Of a stretch of 64,000 nucleotides of DNA, positions 53,170-64,000 are shown one piece after another (the stretch's first letter is position 1; every line of letters starts with the position of its first letter). Position numbers and translations under genes: made by a program. Source of the stretch: Euwallacea fornicatus (Eukaryota; Arthropoda; Insecta; Coleoptera; Curculionidae); NCBI RefSeq assembly GCF_040115645.1, contig NW_027096021.1, forward strand, positions 558,001 through 622,000. The letters are read 5' to 3'. The notes beneath the pieces were generated by a model. That model made no database searches. It saw only the letters and a program-made list of their open reading frames with translations, and was not told the origin of the DNA.

Positions 53170-55632
53170 GTGTGACTTTTCAAACTTTGAAGCTCGATAA
53201 CTTCGGCAAATGAGGACCAAATTTGTTAAACAGAGTGTCAAATTAATCAGCTCGATGAGTACTTTAACATGACACAACACATCAGAATTGCATCTTGTTG
53301 AACTTCCAAGAAAAATAGTACTTTATATGCTCAAACACACAACTTTTGAGACTTTCCAAAATTTGAAGCTCGATAACTTCGGCAAATGAGGACCAAATTT
53401 GTTAAACAAAGTGTCAAAGTAATCACCTCAACGAGATTTTGAAGATGTCACAACACATCATGATTACATCTTGTTGAATTTCCAAGAAAAATAATACTTT
53501 ATGTGCTCAAACACACAACTTTTGTGACTTTTCAAACTTTGATGCTCGTTAACTTCGGCAAATGAGGAACAAATTTGTTAAACAAATTGCCAAATTAATC
53601 AGCTGGACGAGATTTTGAAGATGTCACAACACATGATGATTACATCTCGTTGAACTTCCAAGAAAAATAGTACTTTATGTGCTCAAACACACAACTTGTG
53701 TGACTTTTCAAACTTTGAAGCTCGATAACTTCGTCAAATGAGGACCAAATTTGTTAAACAGAGTGTCAAATTAATCAGCTCGACGAGATTTTGAAGATGT
53801 CACAACACAACAGAATTGCATCTTTTGAACTTCCAAGAAAAATAGTACTTTATGTGCTCAAACACACAACTTTTGTGACTTTTCAAACTTTGAAGCTCGA
53901 TAACTTCGGCAAATGTGGACCAAATTTCTTAAACAAAGTGTCAAAGTAATCAACTCAACGAGATTTTGAAGATGTCACAACAGATCGTGATTGCATCTTG
54001 TTGAACTTCCAAGAAAAATAGTACTTTATGTGCTCAAACACACAACTTTTGTGACTTTTCAAACTTTGAAGCTCGATAACTTCGGCAAATGAGGACCAAA
54101 TTTGTTAAACAGAGTGTCAAATTAATCAGCTCGATGAGTACTTTAAAATGACACAACACATCAGAATTTCATCTTGTTGAACTTCCAAGAAAAATAGTAC
54201 TTTATATGCTCAAACACACAACTTTTGTGACTTTTCAAACTTTGAAGCTCGATAACTTCAGCAAATGAGGACCAAATTTGTTAAACAGAGTGTCAAATTA
54301 ATCAGCTCGATGAGTACTTTAACATGACACAACACATCAGAATTGCATCTTGTTGAACTTCCAAGAAAAATAGTACTTTATGTGCTCAAACACACAACTT
54401 GTGTGACTTTTCAAACTTTGAAGCTCGATAACTTCGGCAAATGAGGACCAAATTTGTTAAACAAAGTGTCAAAGTAATCAACTCAACGAGATTTTGAAGA
54501 TGTCACAACACATCGTGATTGCATCTTGTTGAACTTCCAAGAAAAATAGTACTTTATGTGCTCAAATACACAACTTTTGTGACTTTTCAAACTTTGAAGC
54601 TCGATAACTTCGGCAAATGTGGACCAAATTTGTTAAACAAAGTGTCAAATTAATCAGCTCGACGAGATTTTGAATATGTCACAACACATCATGATTGCAT
54701 CTAGTTGAATTTCCAAGAAAAATAGTACTTTATGTGCTCAAATACACAACTTTTGTGACTTTTCAAACTTTGAAGCTTGATAACTTCGGCAAATGTGGAC
54801 CAAATTTGTTAAACAGAGTGTCAAATTAATCAGCTCGACGAGATTTTGAAGATGTCACAACACATCGTGATTGCATCTTGTTGAACTTCCAAGAAAAATA
54901 GTACTTTATGTGCTCAAATACACAAATTTTGTGACTTTTCAAACTTTGAAGCTCGATAACTTCGGCAAATGAGGACCAAATTTGTTAAACAGAGTGTCAA
55001 ATTAATCAGCTCGATGAGTACTTTAACATGACACAACACATCAGAATTGCATCTTGTTGAACTTCCAAGAAAAATAGTACTTTATGTGCTCAAACACACA
55101 ACTTTTGAGACTTTCCAAAATTTGAAGCTCGATAACTTCGGCAAATGAGGACCAAATTTGTTAAACAAAGCGTCAAAGTAATCACCTCAACGAGATTTTG
55201 AAGATGTCACAACACATCATGATTATATCTTGGTGAATTTCCAAGAAAAATAATACTTTATGTGCTCAAACACACAACTTTTGTGACTTTTCAAACTTTG
55301 ATGCTCGTTAACTTCGGCAAATGAGGAACAAATTTGTTAAACAAATTGCCAAATTAATCAGCTGGACGAGATTTTGAAGATGTCACAACACATGATGATT
55401 ACATCTCGTTGAACTTCCAAGAAAAATAGTACTTTATGTGCTCAAACACACAACTTGTGTGACTTTTCAAACTTTGAAGCTCGATAACTTCGTCAAATGA
55501 GGACCAAATTTGTTAAACAGAGTGTCAAATTAATCAGCTCGACGAGATTTTGAAGATGTCACAACACAACAGAATTGCATCTTGTTGAACTTCCAAGAAA
55601 AATAGTACTTTATGTGCTCAAACACACAACTT
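53170..55632 (+). repeat. 14-monomer tandem duplication, copy 2 (2,463 bp)
   Basis: R-like 53129, tatatg-D 53305, E, F 53657 (175 bp), G, H, I 54184, A 54360, W 54536, gcttgat monomer 54712, C 54888, D 55064, E 55240, F 55416. The joint lies in the stretch shared by the F tail (cagaattgc) and the next monomer start. The copy ends at or before 55632, where ttttgtg replaces the gtgtg present at 53170. Confidence 0.92.
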
Positions 55633-58600
55633 TTGTGACTTTTCAAACTTTGAAGCTCGATAACTTCGGCAAATGAGGAACAAATTTGTTAAACAAATTG
55701 CCAAATTAATCAGCTCGACGAGATTTTGAAGATGTCACAACAGATCGTGATTGCATCTTGTTGAACTTCCAAGAAAAATAGTACTGTATGTGCTCAAACA
55801 CACAACTTGTGTGACTTTTCAAACTTTGAAGCTCGATAACGTCGGCAAATGAGGACAAAATTTGTTAAACAGAGTGTCAAATTAATCAGCTCGATGAGAT
55901 CTTTAACACGACACAACACATCATGATTGCATCTTATTGAATTTCCAAGAAAAATAGTACTTTATGTGCTCAAACACACAACTTTTGTGACTTTTCAAAC
56001 TTTGAAGCTCGATAACTTCGGCAAATGTGGACCAAATTTTTTAAACAAAGTGTCAAAGTAATCAACTCAACGAGATTTTGAAGATGTCACAACAGATCGT
56101 GATTGCATCTTGTTGAACTTCCAAGCAAAATAGTACTTTATGTGCTCAAACAATCAACTTTTGTGACTTTTCAAACTTTGAAGCTCGATAACTTCGGCAA
56201 ATGTGGACCAAATTTCTTAAACAAAGTGTCAAAGTAATCAACTCAACGAGATTTTGAAGATGTCACAACACATCGTGATTGCATCTTGTTGAACTTCCAA
56301 GAAAAATAGTACTTTATGTGCTCAAATACACAACTTTTGTGACTTTTCAAACTTTGAAGCTCGATAACTTCGGCAAATGTGGACCAAATTTCTTAAACAA
56401 AGTGTCAAAGTAATCACCTCAACGAGATTTTGAAGATGTCACAACACATCATGATTACATCTTGTTGAACTTCCAAGAAAAATAGTACTTTATGTGCTCA
56501 AATACACAACTTTTGTGACTTTTCAAACTTTGAAGCTCGATAACTTCGGCAAATGAGGACCAAATTTGTTAAACAAAGTGTCAAAGTAATCACCTCAACG
56601 AGATTTTGAAGATGTCACAACACATCATGATTACATCTTGGTGAATTTCCAAGAAAAATAGTACTTTATATGCTCAAACACACAACTTTTGTGACTTTTC
56701 AAACTTTGATGCTCGTTAACTTCGGCAAATGAGGAACAAATTTGTTAAACAAATTGCCAAATTAATCAGCTGGACGAGATTTTGAAGATGTCACAACACA
56801 TGATGATTACATCTCGTTGAACTTCCAAGAAAAATAGTACTTTATGTGCTCAAACACACAACTTGTGTGACTTTTCAAACTTTGAAGCTCGATAACTTCG
56901 TCAAATGAGGACCAAATTTGTTAAACAGAGTGTCAAATTAATCAGCTCGACGAGATTTTGAAGATGTCACAACACAACAGAATTGCATCTTGTTGAACTT
57001 CCAAGAAAAATAGTACTTTATGTGCTCAAACACACAACTTTTGTGACTTTTCAAACTTTGAAGCTCGATAACTTCGGCAAATGTGGACCAAATTCCTTAA
57101 ACAAAGTGTCAAAGTAATCAACTCAACGAGATTTTGAAGATGTCACAACAGATCGTGATTGCATCTTGTTGAACTTCCAAGAAAAATAGTACTTTATGTG
57201 CTCAAACACACAACTTGTGTGACTTTTCAAACTTTGAAGCTCGATAACTTCGGCAAATGAGGACCAAATTTGTTAAACAAAGTGTCAAAGTAATCACCTC
57301 AACGAGATTTTGAAGATGTCACAACACATCATGATTACATCATGTTGAATTTCCAAGAAAAATAATACTTTATGTGCTCAAACACACAACTTTTGTGACT
57401 TTGCAAACTTTGATGGTCGTTAACTTCGGCAAATGTGGACCAAATTTGTTAAACAAAGTGTCAAATTAATCAGCTCGACGAGATTTTGAAGATGTCACAA
57501 CACAACAGAATTGCATCTTGTTGAACTTCCAAGAAAAATAGTACTTTATGTGCTCAAACACACAACTTTTGTGACTTTTCAAACTTTGAAGCTCGATAAC
57601 TTCGGCAAATGTGGACCAAATTTGTTAAAGAAAGTGTCAAATTAATCAGCTCGACGAGATTTTGAATATGTCACAACAGATCGTGATTGCATCTTGTTGA
57701 ACTTCCAAGAAAAATAGTACTGTATGTGCTCAAACACACAACTTGTGTGACTTTTCAAACTTTGAAGCTCGATAACGTCGGCAAATGAGGACAAAATTTG
57801 TTAAACAGAGTGTCAAATTAATCAGCTCGATGAGATCTTTAACACGACACAACACATCATGATTGCATCTTGTTGAATTTCCAAGAAAAATAGTACTTTA
57901 TGTGCTCAAACACACAACTTTTGTGACTTTTCAAACTTTGAAGCTCGATAACTTCGGCAAATGTGGACCAAATTTTTTAAACAAAGTGTCAAAGTAATCA
58001 ACTCAACGAGATTTTGAAGATGTCACAACACATCGTGATTGCATCTTGTTGAACTTCCAAGAAAAATAGTACTTTATGTGCTCAAATACACAACTTTTGT
58101 GACTTTTCAAACTTTGAAGCTCGATAACTTCGGCAAATGTGGACCAAATTTCTTAAACAAAGTGTCAAAGTAATCACCTCAACGAGATTTTGAAGATGCC
58201 ACAACACATCATGATTACATCTTGTTGAACTTCCAAGAAAAATAGTACTTTATGTGCTCAAATACACAACTTTTGTGACTTTTCAAACTTTGAAGCTCGA
58301 TAACTTCGGCAAATGAGGACCAAATTTGTTAAACAGAGTGTCAAATTAATCAGCTCGATGAGTACTTTAACATGACACAACACATCAGAATTGCATCTTG
58401 TTGAACTTCCAAGAAAAATAGTACTTTATGTGCTCAAACACACAACTTTTGAGACTTTCCAAAATTTGAAGCTCGATAACTTCGGCAAATGAGGACCAAA
58501 TTTGTTAAACAAAGTGTCAAAGTAATCACCTCAACGAGATTTTGAAGATGTCACAACACATCATGATTACATCTTGGTGAATTTCCAAGAAAAATAATAC

Positions 58601-60519
58601 TTTATGTGCTCAAACACACAACTTTTGTGACTTTTCAAACTTTGATGCTCGTTAACTTCGGCAAATGAGGAACAAATTTGTTAAACAAATTGCCAAATTA
58701 ATCAGCTGGACGAGATTTTGAAGATGTCACAACACATGATGATTACATCTCGTTGAACTTCCAAGAAAAATAGTACTTTATGTGCTCAAACACACAACTT
58801 GTGTGACTTTTCAAACTTTGAAGCTCGATAACTTCGTCAAATGAGGACCAAATTTGTTAAACAGAGTGTCAAATTAATCAGCTCGACGAGATTTTGAAGA
58901 TGTCACAACACAACAGAATTGCATCTTGTTGAACTTCCAAGAAAAACAGTACTTTATGTGCTCAAACACACAACTTTTGTGACTTTTCAAACTTTGAAGC
59001 TCGATAACTTCGGCAAATGTGGACCAAATTTGTTAAACAAAGTGTCAAATTAATCAGCTCGACGAGATTTTGAATATGTCACAACAGATCGTGATTGCAT
59101 CTTGTTGAACTTCCAAGAAAAATAGTACTGTATGTGCTCAAACACACAACTTGTGTGACTTTTCAAACTTTGAAGCTCGATAACGTCGGCAAATGAGGAC
59201 AAAATTTGTTAAACAGAGTGTCAAATTAATCAGCTCGATGAGATCTTTAACACGACACAACACATCATGATTGCATCTTGTTGAATTTCCAAGAAAAATA
59301 GTACTTTATGTGCTCAAACACACAACTTTTGTGACTTTTCAAACTTTGAAGCTCGATAACTTCGGCAAATGTGGACCAAATTTTTTAAACAAAGTGTCAA
59401 AGTAATCAACTCAACGAGATTTTGAAGATGTCACAACAGATCGTGATTGCATCTTGTTGAACTTCCAAGCAAAATAGTACTTTATGTGCTCAAACAATCA
59501 ACTTTTGTGACTTTTCAAACTTTGAAGCTCGATAACTTCGGCAAATGTGGACCAAATTTCTTAAACAAAGTGTCAAAGTAATCAACTCAACGAGATTTTG
59601 AAGATGTCACAACACATCGTGATTGCATCTTGTTGAACTTCCAAGAAAAATAGTACTTTATGTGCTCAAATACACAACTTTTGTGACTTTTCAAACTTTG
59701 AAGCTCGATAACTTCGGCAAATGTGGACCAAATTTCTTAAACAAAGTGTCAAAGTAGTCACCTCAACGAGATTTTGAAGATGTCACAACACATCATGATT
59801 ACATTTTGTTGAACTTCCAAGAAAAAGAGTACTTTATGTGCTCAAACACACAACTTTTGTGACTTTGCAAACTTTGATGCTCGTTAACTTCGGCAAATGT
59901 GGACCAAATTTGTTAAACAAAGTGTCAAATTAATCAGCTCGACGAGATTTTGAAGATGTCACAACACAACAGAATTGCATCTTGTTGAACTTCCAAGAAA
60001 AATAGTACTTTATGTGCTCAAACACACAACATTTGTGACTTTTCAAACTTTGAAGCTCGATAACTTCGGCAAATGTAGACCAAATTTGTTAAACAAAGTG
60101 TCAAATTAATCAGCTCGACGAGATTTTGAAGATGTCACAACACAACAGAATTGCATCTTGTTGAACTTCCAAGAAAAATAGTACTTTATGTGCTCAAACA
60201 CACAACTTTTGTGACTTTTCAAACTTTGAAGCTCGATAACTTCGGCAAATGAGGACCAAATTTGTTAAACAGAGTGTCAAATTAATCAGCTCGATGAGTA
60301 CTTTAACATGACACAACACATAAGAATTGCATCTTGTTGAACTTCCAAGAAAAATAGTACTTTATGTGCTCAAACACACAACTTTTGAGACTTTCCAAAA
60401 TTTGAAGCTCGATAACTTCGGCAAATGAGGACCAAATTTGTTAAACAAAGTGTCAAATTAATCAGCTCGACGAGATTTTGAATATGTCACAACACATCAT
60501 GATTACATCTTGTTGAACT
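55633..60519 (+). repeat. X'-L-J-B3 and W-X' module region
   Basis: N/E chimera 55592, X' 55768, L 55944, J' 56120 (caatca), B3 56296, a C/B2-like hybrid 56472, E 56648, F 56824, G 57000, A/D chimera 57176, Y 57352, W 57528, X' 57704, L 57880, B3 58056, C, D, E, F 58760, W 58936, X' 59112, L 59288, J' 59464, B3 59640, Y 59816, Y/W-like 59992, N 60168, Q 60344. X' recurs at spacings of 1,936 (11 monomers) and 1,408 (8 monomers). J' recurs at 3,344 (19 monomers). L 57880 runs straight into B3, so one J' has been lost there. Confidence 0.8.
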
Positions 60520-61047
60520 TCCAAGAAAAATAGTACTGTATGTGCTCAAACACACAACTTGTGTGACTTTTCAAACTTTGAAGCTCGATAACTTCGGCAA
60601 ATGAGGACAAAATTTGTTAAACAGAGTGTCAAATTAATCAGCTCGATGAGATCTTTAACATGACACAACACATCAGAATTGCATCTTGTTGAACTTACAA
60701 GAAAAATAGTACTTTATGTGTTCAAACACACAACTTGTGTGACTTTTCAAACTTTGAAGCTCGATAACTTCGGCAAATGAGGACCAAATTTGTTAAACAA
60801 AGTGTCAAATTAATCAGCTCGACGAGATTTTGAATATGTCGCAACAGATCGTGATTGCATCTTGTTGAACTTCCAAGAAAAATAGTACTGTATGTGCTCA
60901 AACACACAACTTGTGTGACTTTTCAAACTTTGAAGCTCGATAACTTCGGCAAATGAGGACCAAATTTGTTAAACAAAGTGTCAAATTAATCAGCTCGACG
61001 AGATTTTGAATATGTCACAACACATCATGATTACATCTTGTTGAACT
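60520..61047 (+). repeat. X-left hybrid and two S-like monomers
   Basis: 60520 has the X marks ctgtatg, aggaca and gagatcttt but a C-type tail (cagaattgc) with a private cttacaag. 60696 is S-like with gttcaaac and gtcgcaacag. 60872 is S-like with ctgtatg. This short stretch carries more private point changes than the surrounding array. Confidence 0.8.
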
Positions 61048-63863
61048 TCCAAGAAAAATAGTACTGTATGTGCTCAAACACACAACTTGTGTGACTTTTC
61101 AAACTTTGAAGCTCGATAACTTCGGCAAATGAGGACAAAATTTGTTAAACAGAGTGTCAAACTAATCAGCTCGATGAGTACTTTAACATGACACAACACA
61201 TCAGAATTTCATCTTGTTGAACTTCCAAGAAAAATAGTACTTTATATGCTCAAACACACAACTTGTGTGACTTTTCAAACTTTGAAGCTCGATAACTTCG
61301 GCAAATGAGGACCAAATTTGTTAAACAAAGTGTCAAAGTAATCAACTCAACGAGATTTTGAAGATGTCACAACACATCGTGATTGCATCTTGTTGAACTT
61401 CCAAGAAAAATAGTACTTTATGTGCTCAAATACACAACTTTTGTGACTTTTCAAACTTTGAAGCTCGATAACTTCGGCAAATGAGGACCAAATTTGTTAA
61501 ACAGAGTGTCAAATTAATCAGCTCGATGAGTACTTTAACATGACACAACACATCAGAATTGCATCTTGTTGAACTTCCAAGAAAAATAGTACTTTATGTG
61601 CTCAAACACACAACTTTTGAGACTTTCCAAAATTTGAAGCTCGATAACTTCGGCAAATGAGGACCAAATTTGTTAAACAAAGTGTCAAAGTAATCACCTC
61701 AACGAGATTTTGAAGATGTCACAACACATCATGATTACATCTTGTTGAATTTCCAAGAAAAATAATACTTTATGTGCTCAAACACACAACTTTTGTGACT
61801 TTTCAAACTTTGATGCTCGTTAACTTCGGCAAATGAGGAACAAATTTGTTAAACAAATTGCCAAATTAATCAGCTCGACGAGATTTTGAAGATGTCACAA
61901 CACATTATGATTACATCTCGTTGAACTTCCAAGAAAAATAGTACTTTATGTGCTCAAACACACAACTTGTGTGACTTTTCAAACTTTGAAGCTCGATAAC
62001 TTCGTCAAATGAGGACCAAATTTGTTAAACAGAGTGTCAAATTAATCAGCTCGACGAGATTTTGAAGATGTCACAACACAACAGAATTGCATCTTGTTGA
62101 ATTTCCAAGAAAAATAGTACTTTATGTGCTCAAACACACAACTTTTGTGACTTTTCAAACTTTGAAGCTCGATAACTTCGGCAAATGTGGACCAAATTTT
62201 TTAAACAAAGTGTCAAAGTAATCAACTCAACGAGATTTTGAAGATGTCACAACAGATCGTTATTGCATCTTGTTGAACTTCCAAGCAAAATAGTACTTTA
62301 TGTGCTCAAACAAACAACTTTTGTGACTTTTCAAACTTTGAAGCTCGATAACTTCGGCAAATGTGGACCAAATTTCTTAAACAAAGTGTCAAAGTAATCA
62401 CCTCAACGAGATTTTGAAGATGTCACAACAAATCATGATTACATCTTGTTGAACTTCCAAGAAAAATAGTACTTTATGTGCTCAAACACACAACTTTTGT
62501 GACTTTTCAAACTTTGAAGCTCGATAACTTCGGCAAATGAGGACCAAATTTGTTAAACAGAGTGTCAAATTAATCAGCTCGACGAGATTTTGAAGATGTC
62601 ACAACACAACAGAATTGCATCTTGTTGAATTTCCAAGAAAAATAGTACTTTATGTGCTCAAACACACAACTTTTGTGACTTTTCAAACTTTGAAGCTCGA
62701 TAACTTCGGCAAATGTGGACCAAATTTTTTAAACAAAGTGTCAAAGTAATCAACACAACGAGATTTTGAAGATGTCACAACAGATCGTGATTGCATCTTG
62801 TTGAACTTCCAAGCAAAATAGTACTTTATGTGCTCAAACAAACAACTTTTGTGACTTTTCAAACTTTGAAGCTCGATAACTTCGGAAAATGTGGACCAAA
62901 TTTCTTAAACAAAGTGTCAAAGTAATCACCTCAACGAGATTTTGAAGATGTCACAACAAATCATGATTACATCTTGTTGAACTTCCAAGAAAAATAGTAC
63001 TTTATGTGCTCAAACACACAACTTTTGTGACTTTTCAAACTTTGAAGCTCGATAACTTCGGCAAATGAGGACCAAATTTGTTAAACAGAGTGTCAAATTA
63101 ATCAGCTCGATGAGTACTTTAACATGACACAACACATCAGAATTGCATCTTGTTGAACTTCCAAGAAAAATAGTACTTTATGTGCTCAAACACACAACTT
63201 TTGAGACTTTCCAAAATTTGAAGCTCGATAACTTCGGCAAATGAGGACCAAATTTGTTAAACAAAGTGTCAAATTAATCAGCTCGACGAGATTTTGAATA
63301 TGTCACAACACATCATGATTACATCTTGTTGAACTTCCAAGAAAAATAGTACTGTATGTGCTCAAACACACAACTTGTGTGACTTTTCAAACTTTGAAGC
63401 TCGATAACTTCGGCAAATGAGGACCAAATTTGTTAAACAGAGTGTCAAATTAATCAGCTCGATGAGTACTTTAACATGACACAACACATCAGAATTGCAT
63501 CTTGTTGAACTTCCAAGAAAAATAGTACTTTATGTGCTCAAACACACAACTTGTGTGACTTTTCAAACTTTGAAGCTCGATAACTTCGGCAAATGAGGAC
63601 CAAATTTGTTAAACAAAGTGTCAAAGTAATCAACTCAACGAGATTTTGAAGATGTCACAACACATCATGATTGCATCTTGTTGAACTTCCAAGAAAAATA
63701 GTACTTTATGTGCTCAAACACACAACTTTTGTGACTTTTCAAACTTTGAAGCTCGATAACTTCGGCAAATGAGGACCAAATTTGTTAAACAGAGTGTCAA
63801 ATTAATCAGCTCGATGAGTACTTTAACATGACACAACACATCAGAATTGCATCTTGTTGAACT
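61048..63863 (+). repeat. P-block copy 4, apparently older character states
   Basis: P 61048, A, C 61400, D, E 61752, F 61928, L, J, K 62456, L, J, N, Q 63160, R 63336, A 63512, N 63688. Unlike copies at 1, 19.7 and 39.4 kb, K here is a full 176 bp with caaacacacaac. E has ttaaac rather than ttatac but keeps cattatg. B is missing between A and C. The intact K and the ttaaac form match the majority state of the array, so this copy probably branched off before those two mutations. Confidence 0.85.
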
Positions 63864-64000
63864 TCCAAGAAAAATAGTACTTTATGTGCTCAAACACACA
63901 ACTTTTGAGACTTTCCAAAATTTGAAGCTCGATAACTTCGGCAAATGAGGACCAAATTTGTTAAACAAAGTGTCAAATTAATCAGCTCGACGAGATTTTG
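63864..64000 (+). repeat. Partial Q monomer at the window edge
   Basis: The first 137 bp of a monomer with ttgagactttcc, aaag, ttaatcag and gacgag, the Q pattern. It is cut by the window end, and the array clearly continues. Confidence 0.9.

Larger units (their letters stand above)
1..64000 (+). repeat. 176-bp satellite DNA array, whole window
   Basis: The entire window is a head-to-tail array of one satellite. Taking the motif tccaag as monomer start, 363 full monomers run from base 1 to 63863 without inversion, spacer or insertion. Seven are 174 bp (starts 1585, 7390, 11611, 21287, 23397, 40113, 40287). Eleven are 175 bp (starts 4751, 8972, 16537, 17416, 27091, 30434, 42925, 43980, 46443, 51194, 53657). 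The rest are 176 bp. Both window ends fall inside the array, so its true length is unknown. Length, AT-richness and higher-order duplications fit a centromeric or pericentromeric satellite (family knowledge). That location is inferred, since no centromere mark can be read from sequence. Strand is given only to show that all monomers share one orientation. Confidence 0.98.

Noticed and set aside
60722..60907. 61-codon minus-strand reading frame related to the one above
   Set aside because: It arises from the same ctgtatg change plus one base change (gtcgcaac for gtcacaac) that removes a TGA. It is a chance opening in satellite DNA.
1..64000. CRISPR array
   Set aside because: There are no short repeats separated by unique spacers. 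The whole 176-bp unit is repeated, with graded similarity throughout.
1..64000. Simple head-to-tail HOR with one fixed period
   Set aside because: Repeat offsets of 4, 6, 8, 9, 11, 12, 14, 15, 19, 20 and 24 monomers all occur locally, and no single period continues across the window.
1..64000. Tandem repeat within an LTR retrotransposon, or transposon-derived ends
   Set aside because: I saw no LTR boundaries, primer-binding site, polypurine tract, coding remnant or target-site duplication in the window.
1..64000. Assigning the satellite to a named species or family
   Set aside because: The monomer does not match any satellite I can recall with confidence. A database search with the 176-bp consensus would decide it.

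Overview
The whole 64,000-base window is one uninterrupted tandem array of a single AT-rich satellite DNA (the first monomer is 62/176 = 35% G+C). Every repeat lies in the same orientation. I see no gene, tRNA, rRNA, transposon, microsatellite tract or non-satellite spacer. Reading the monomer phase by hand from base 1 gives 363 complete monomers (1-63863) plus a 137-base partial one (63864-64000). Of these, 345 are 176 bp, 11 are 175 bp and 7 are 174 bp, which sums exactly to 63,863. The organism is a eukaryote. A roughly 176-bp nucleosome-sized monomer in long homogenised arrays with higher-order repeats (HORs) is typical of centromeric or pericentromeric satellites in plants and animals. 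I do not recognise the family and cannot assign a species.

Monomer classes used below, with diagnostic short motifs: P (ctgtatg, aggaca, aactaatc); X (aggaca, gagatcttt); A (gtgtgac, aatcaactc, gatgtc, catcgtg; A2 also has ctgtatg); B (aaatacac, tggacc, tttctta, gatatc; B2 has tttgtta and aatcacctc; B3 has tttctta and aatcacctc); C (aaatacac, aggacc, gatgagtac; Ct has gcttaaatac); D (ttgagactttcc, aatcacctc, gttgaattt); Q (ttgagactttcc, gacgag, gaatatg; Q' has ttgaaac); E (ataatac, gatgctcgttaac, aggaac, aaattgcc); F (ttcgtcaaatg, acaacagaattgc); G (tggacc, tttctta, cagatcg); H (ttaaaatgac, cagaatttc); I (tatatg, cttcagc); T (tatatg, cttcggc, gatgagtac); J (aagcaaaat, caaacaaac); K (acaacagaattgc, usually with caaacacaac, a 2-bp deletion); L (atttttta, cagatcg); N (ttttgtgac, aggacc, gatgagtac); R (ctgtatg, gtgtgac, gatgagtac); S (gtgtgac, gacgag, gaatatg); W (tggacc, gacgag, usually gaatatg); Y (tttgcaaac, gatgctcgtt, tggacc).

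Layout: 1-2814 is a P-A-B-C-D-E-F-L-J-K block that recurs at 19.7, 39.4 and 61.0 kb. 4573-13014 is a 24-monomer tandem duplication. 12.8-14.9 kb is a 6-monomer duplication. 14.7-16.1 kb is a 4-monomer duplication and 16.0-17.6 kb a C-D-E-F duplication. 20.6-24.9 kb is a 12-monomer duplication. 24.9-33 kb is a mosaic of repeated sub-blocks. 32981-38260 is a 15-monomer duplication with a third, partial copy at 38449-39316. 41165-47321 is a 20-monomer duplication containing a nested 6-monomer one. 47.3-50.7 kb is rich in chimeric monomers. 50707-55632 is a 14-monomer duplication. 55.6-60.5 kb carries 8-, 11- and 19-monomer spaced copies. 61.0-63.9 kb is a P block with apparently older character states.

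Nothing here encodes a protein. The interest lies in array evolution. There is no single fixed HOR. Instead, overlapping duplications of 4 to 24 monomers, with copies differing at only one or a few bases in the places compared, are joined at chimeric monomers that keep the 176-bp register. That is the expected signature of recent in-register unequal exchange or break-induced replication.
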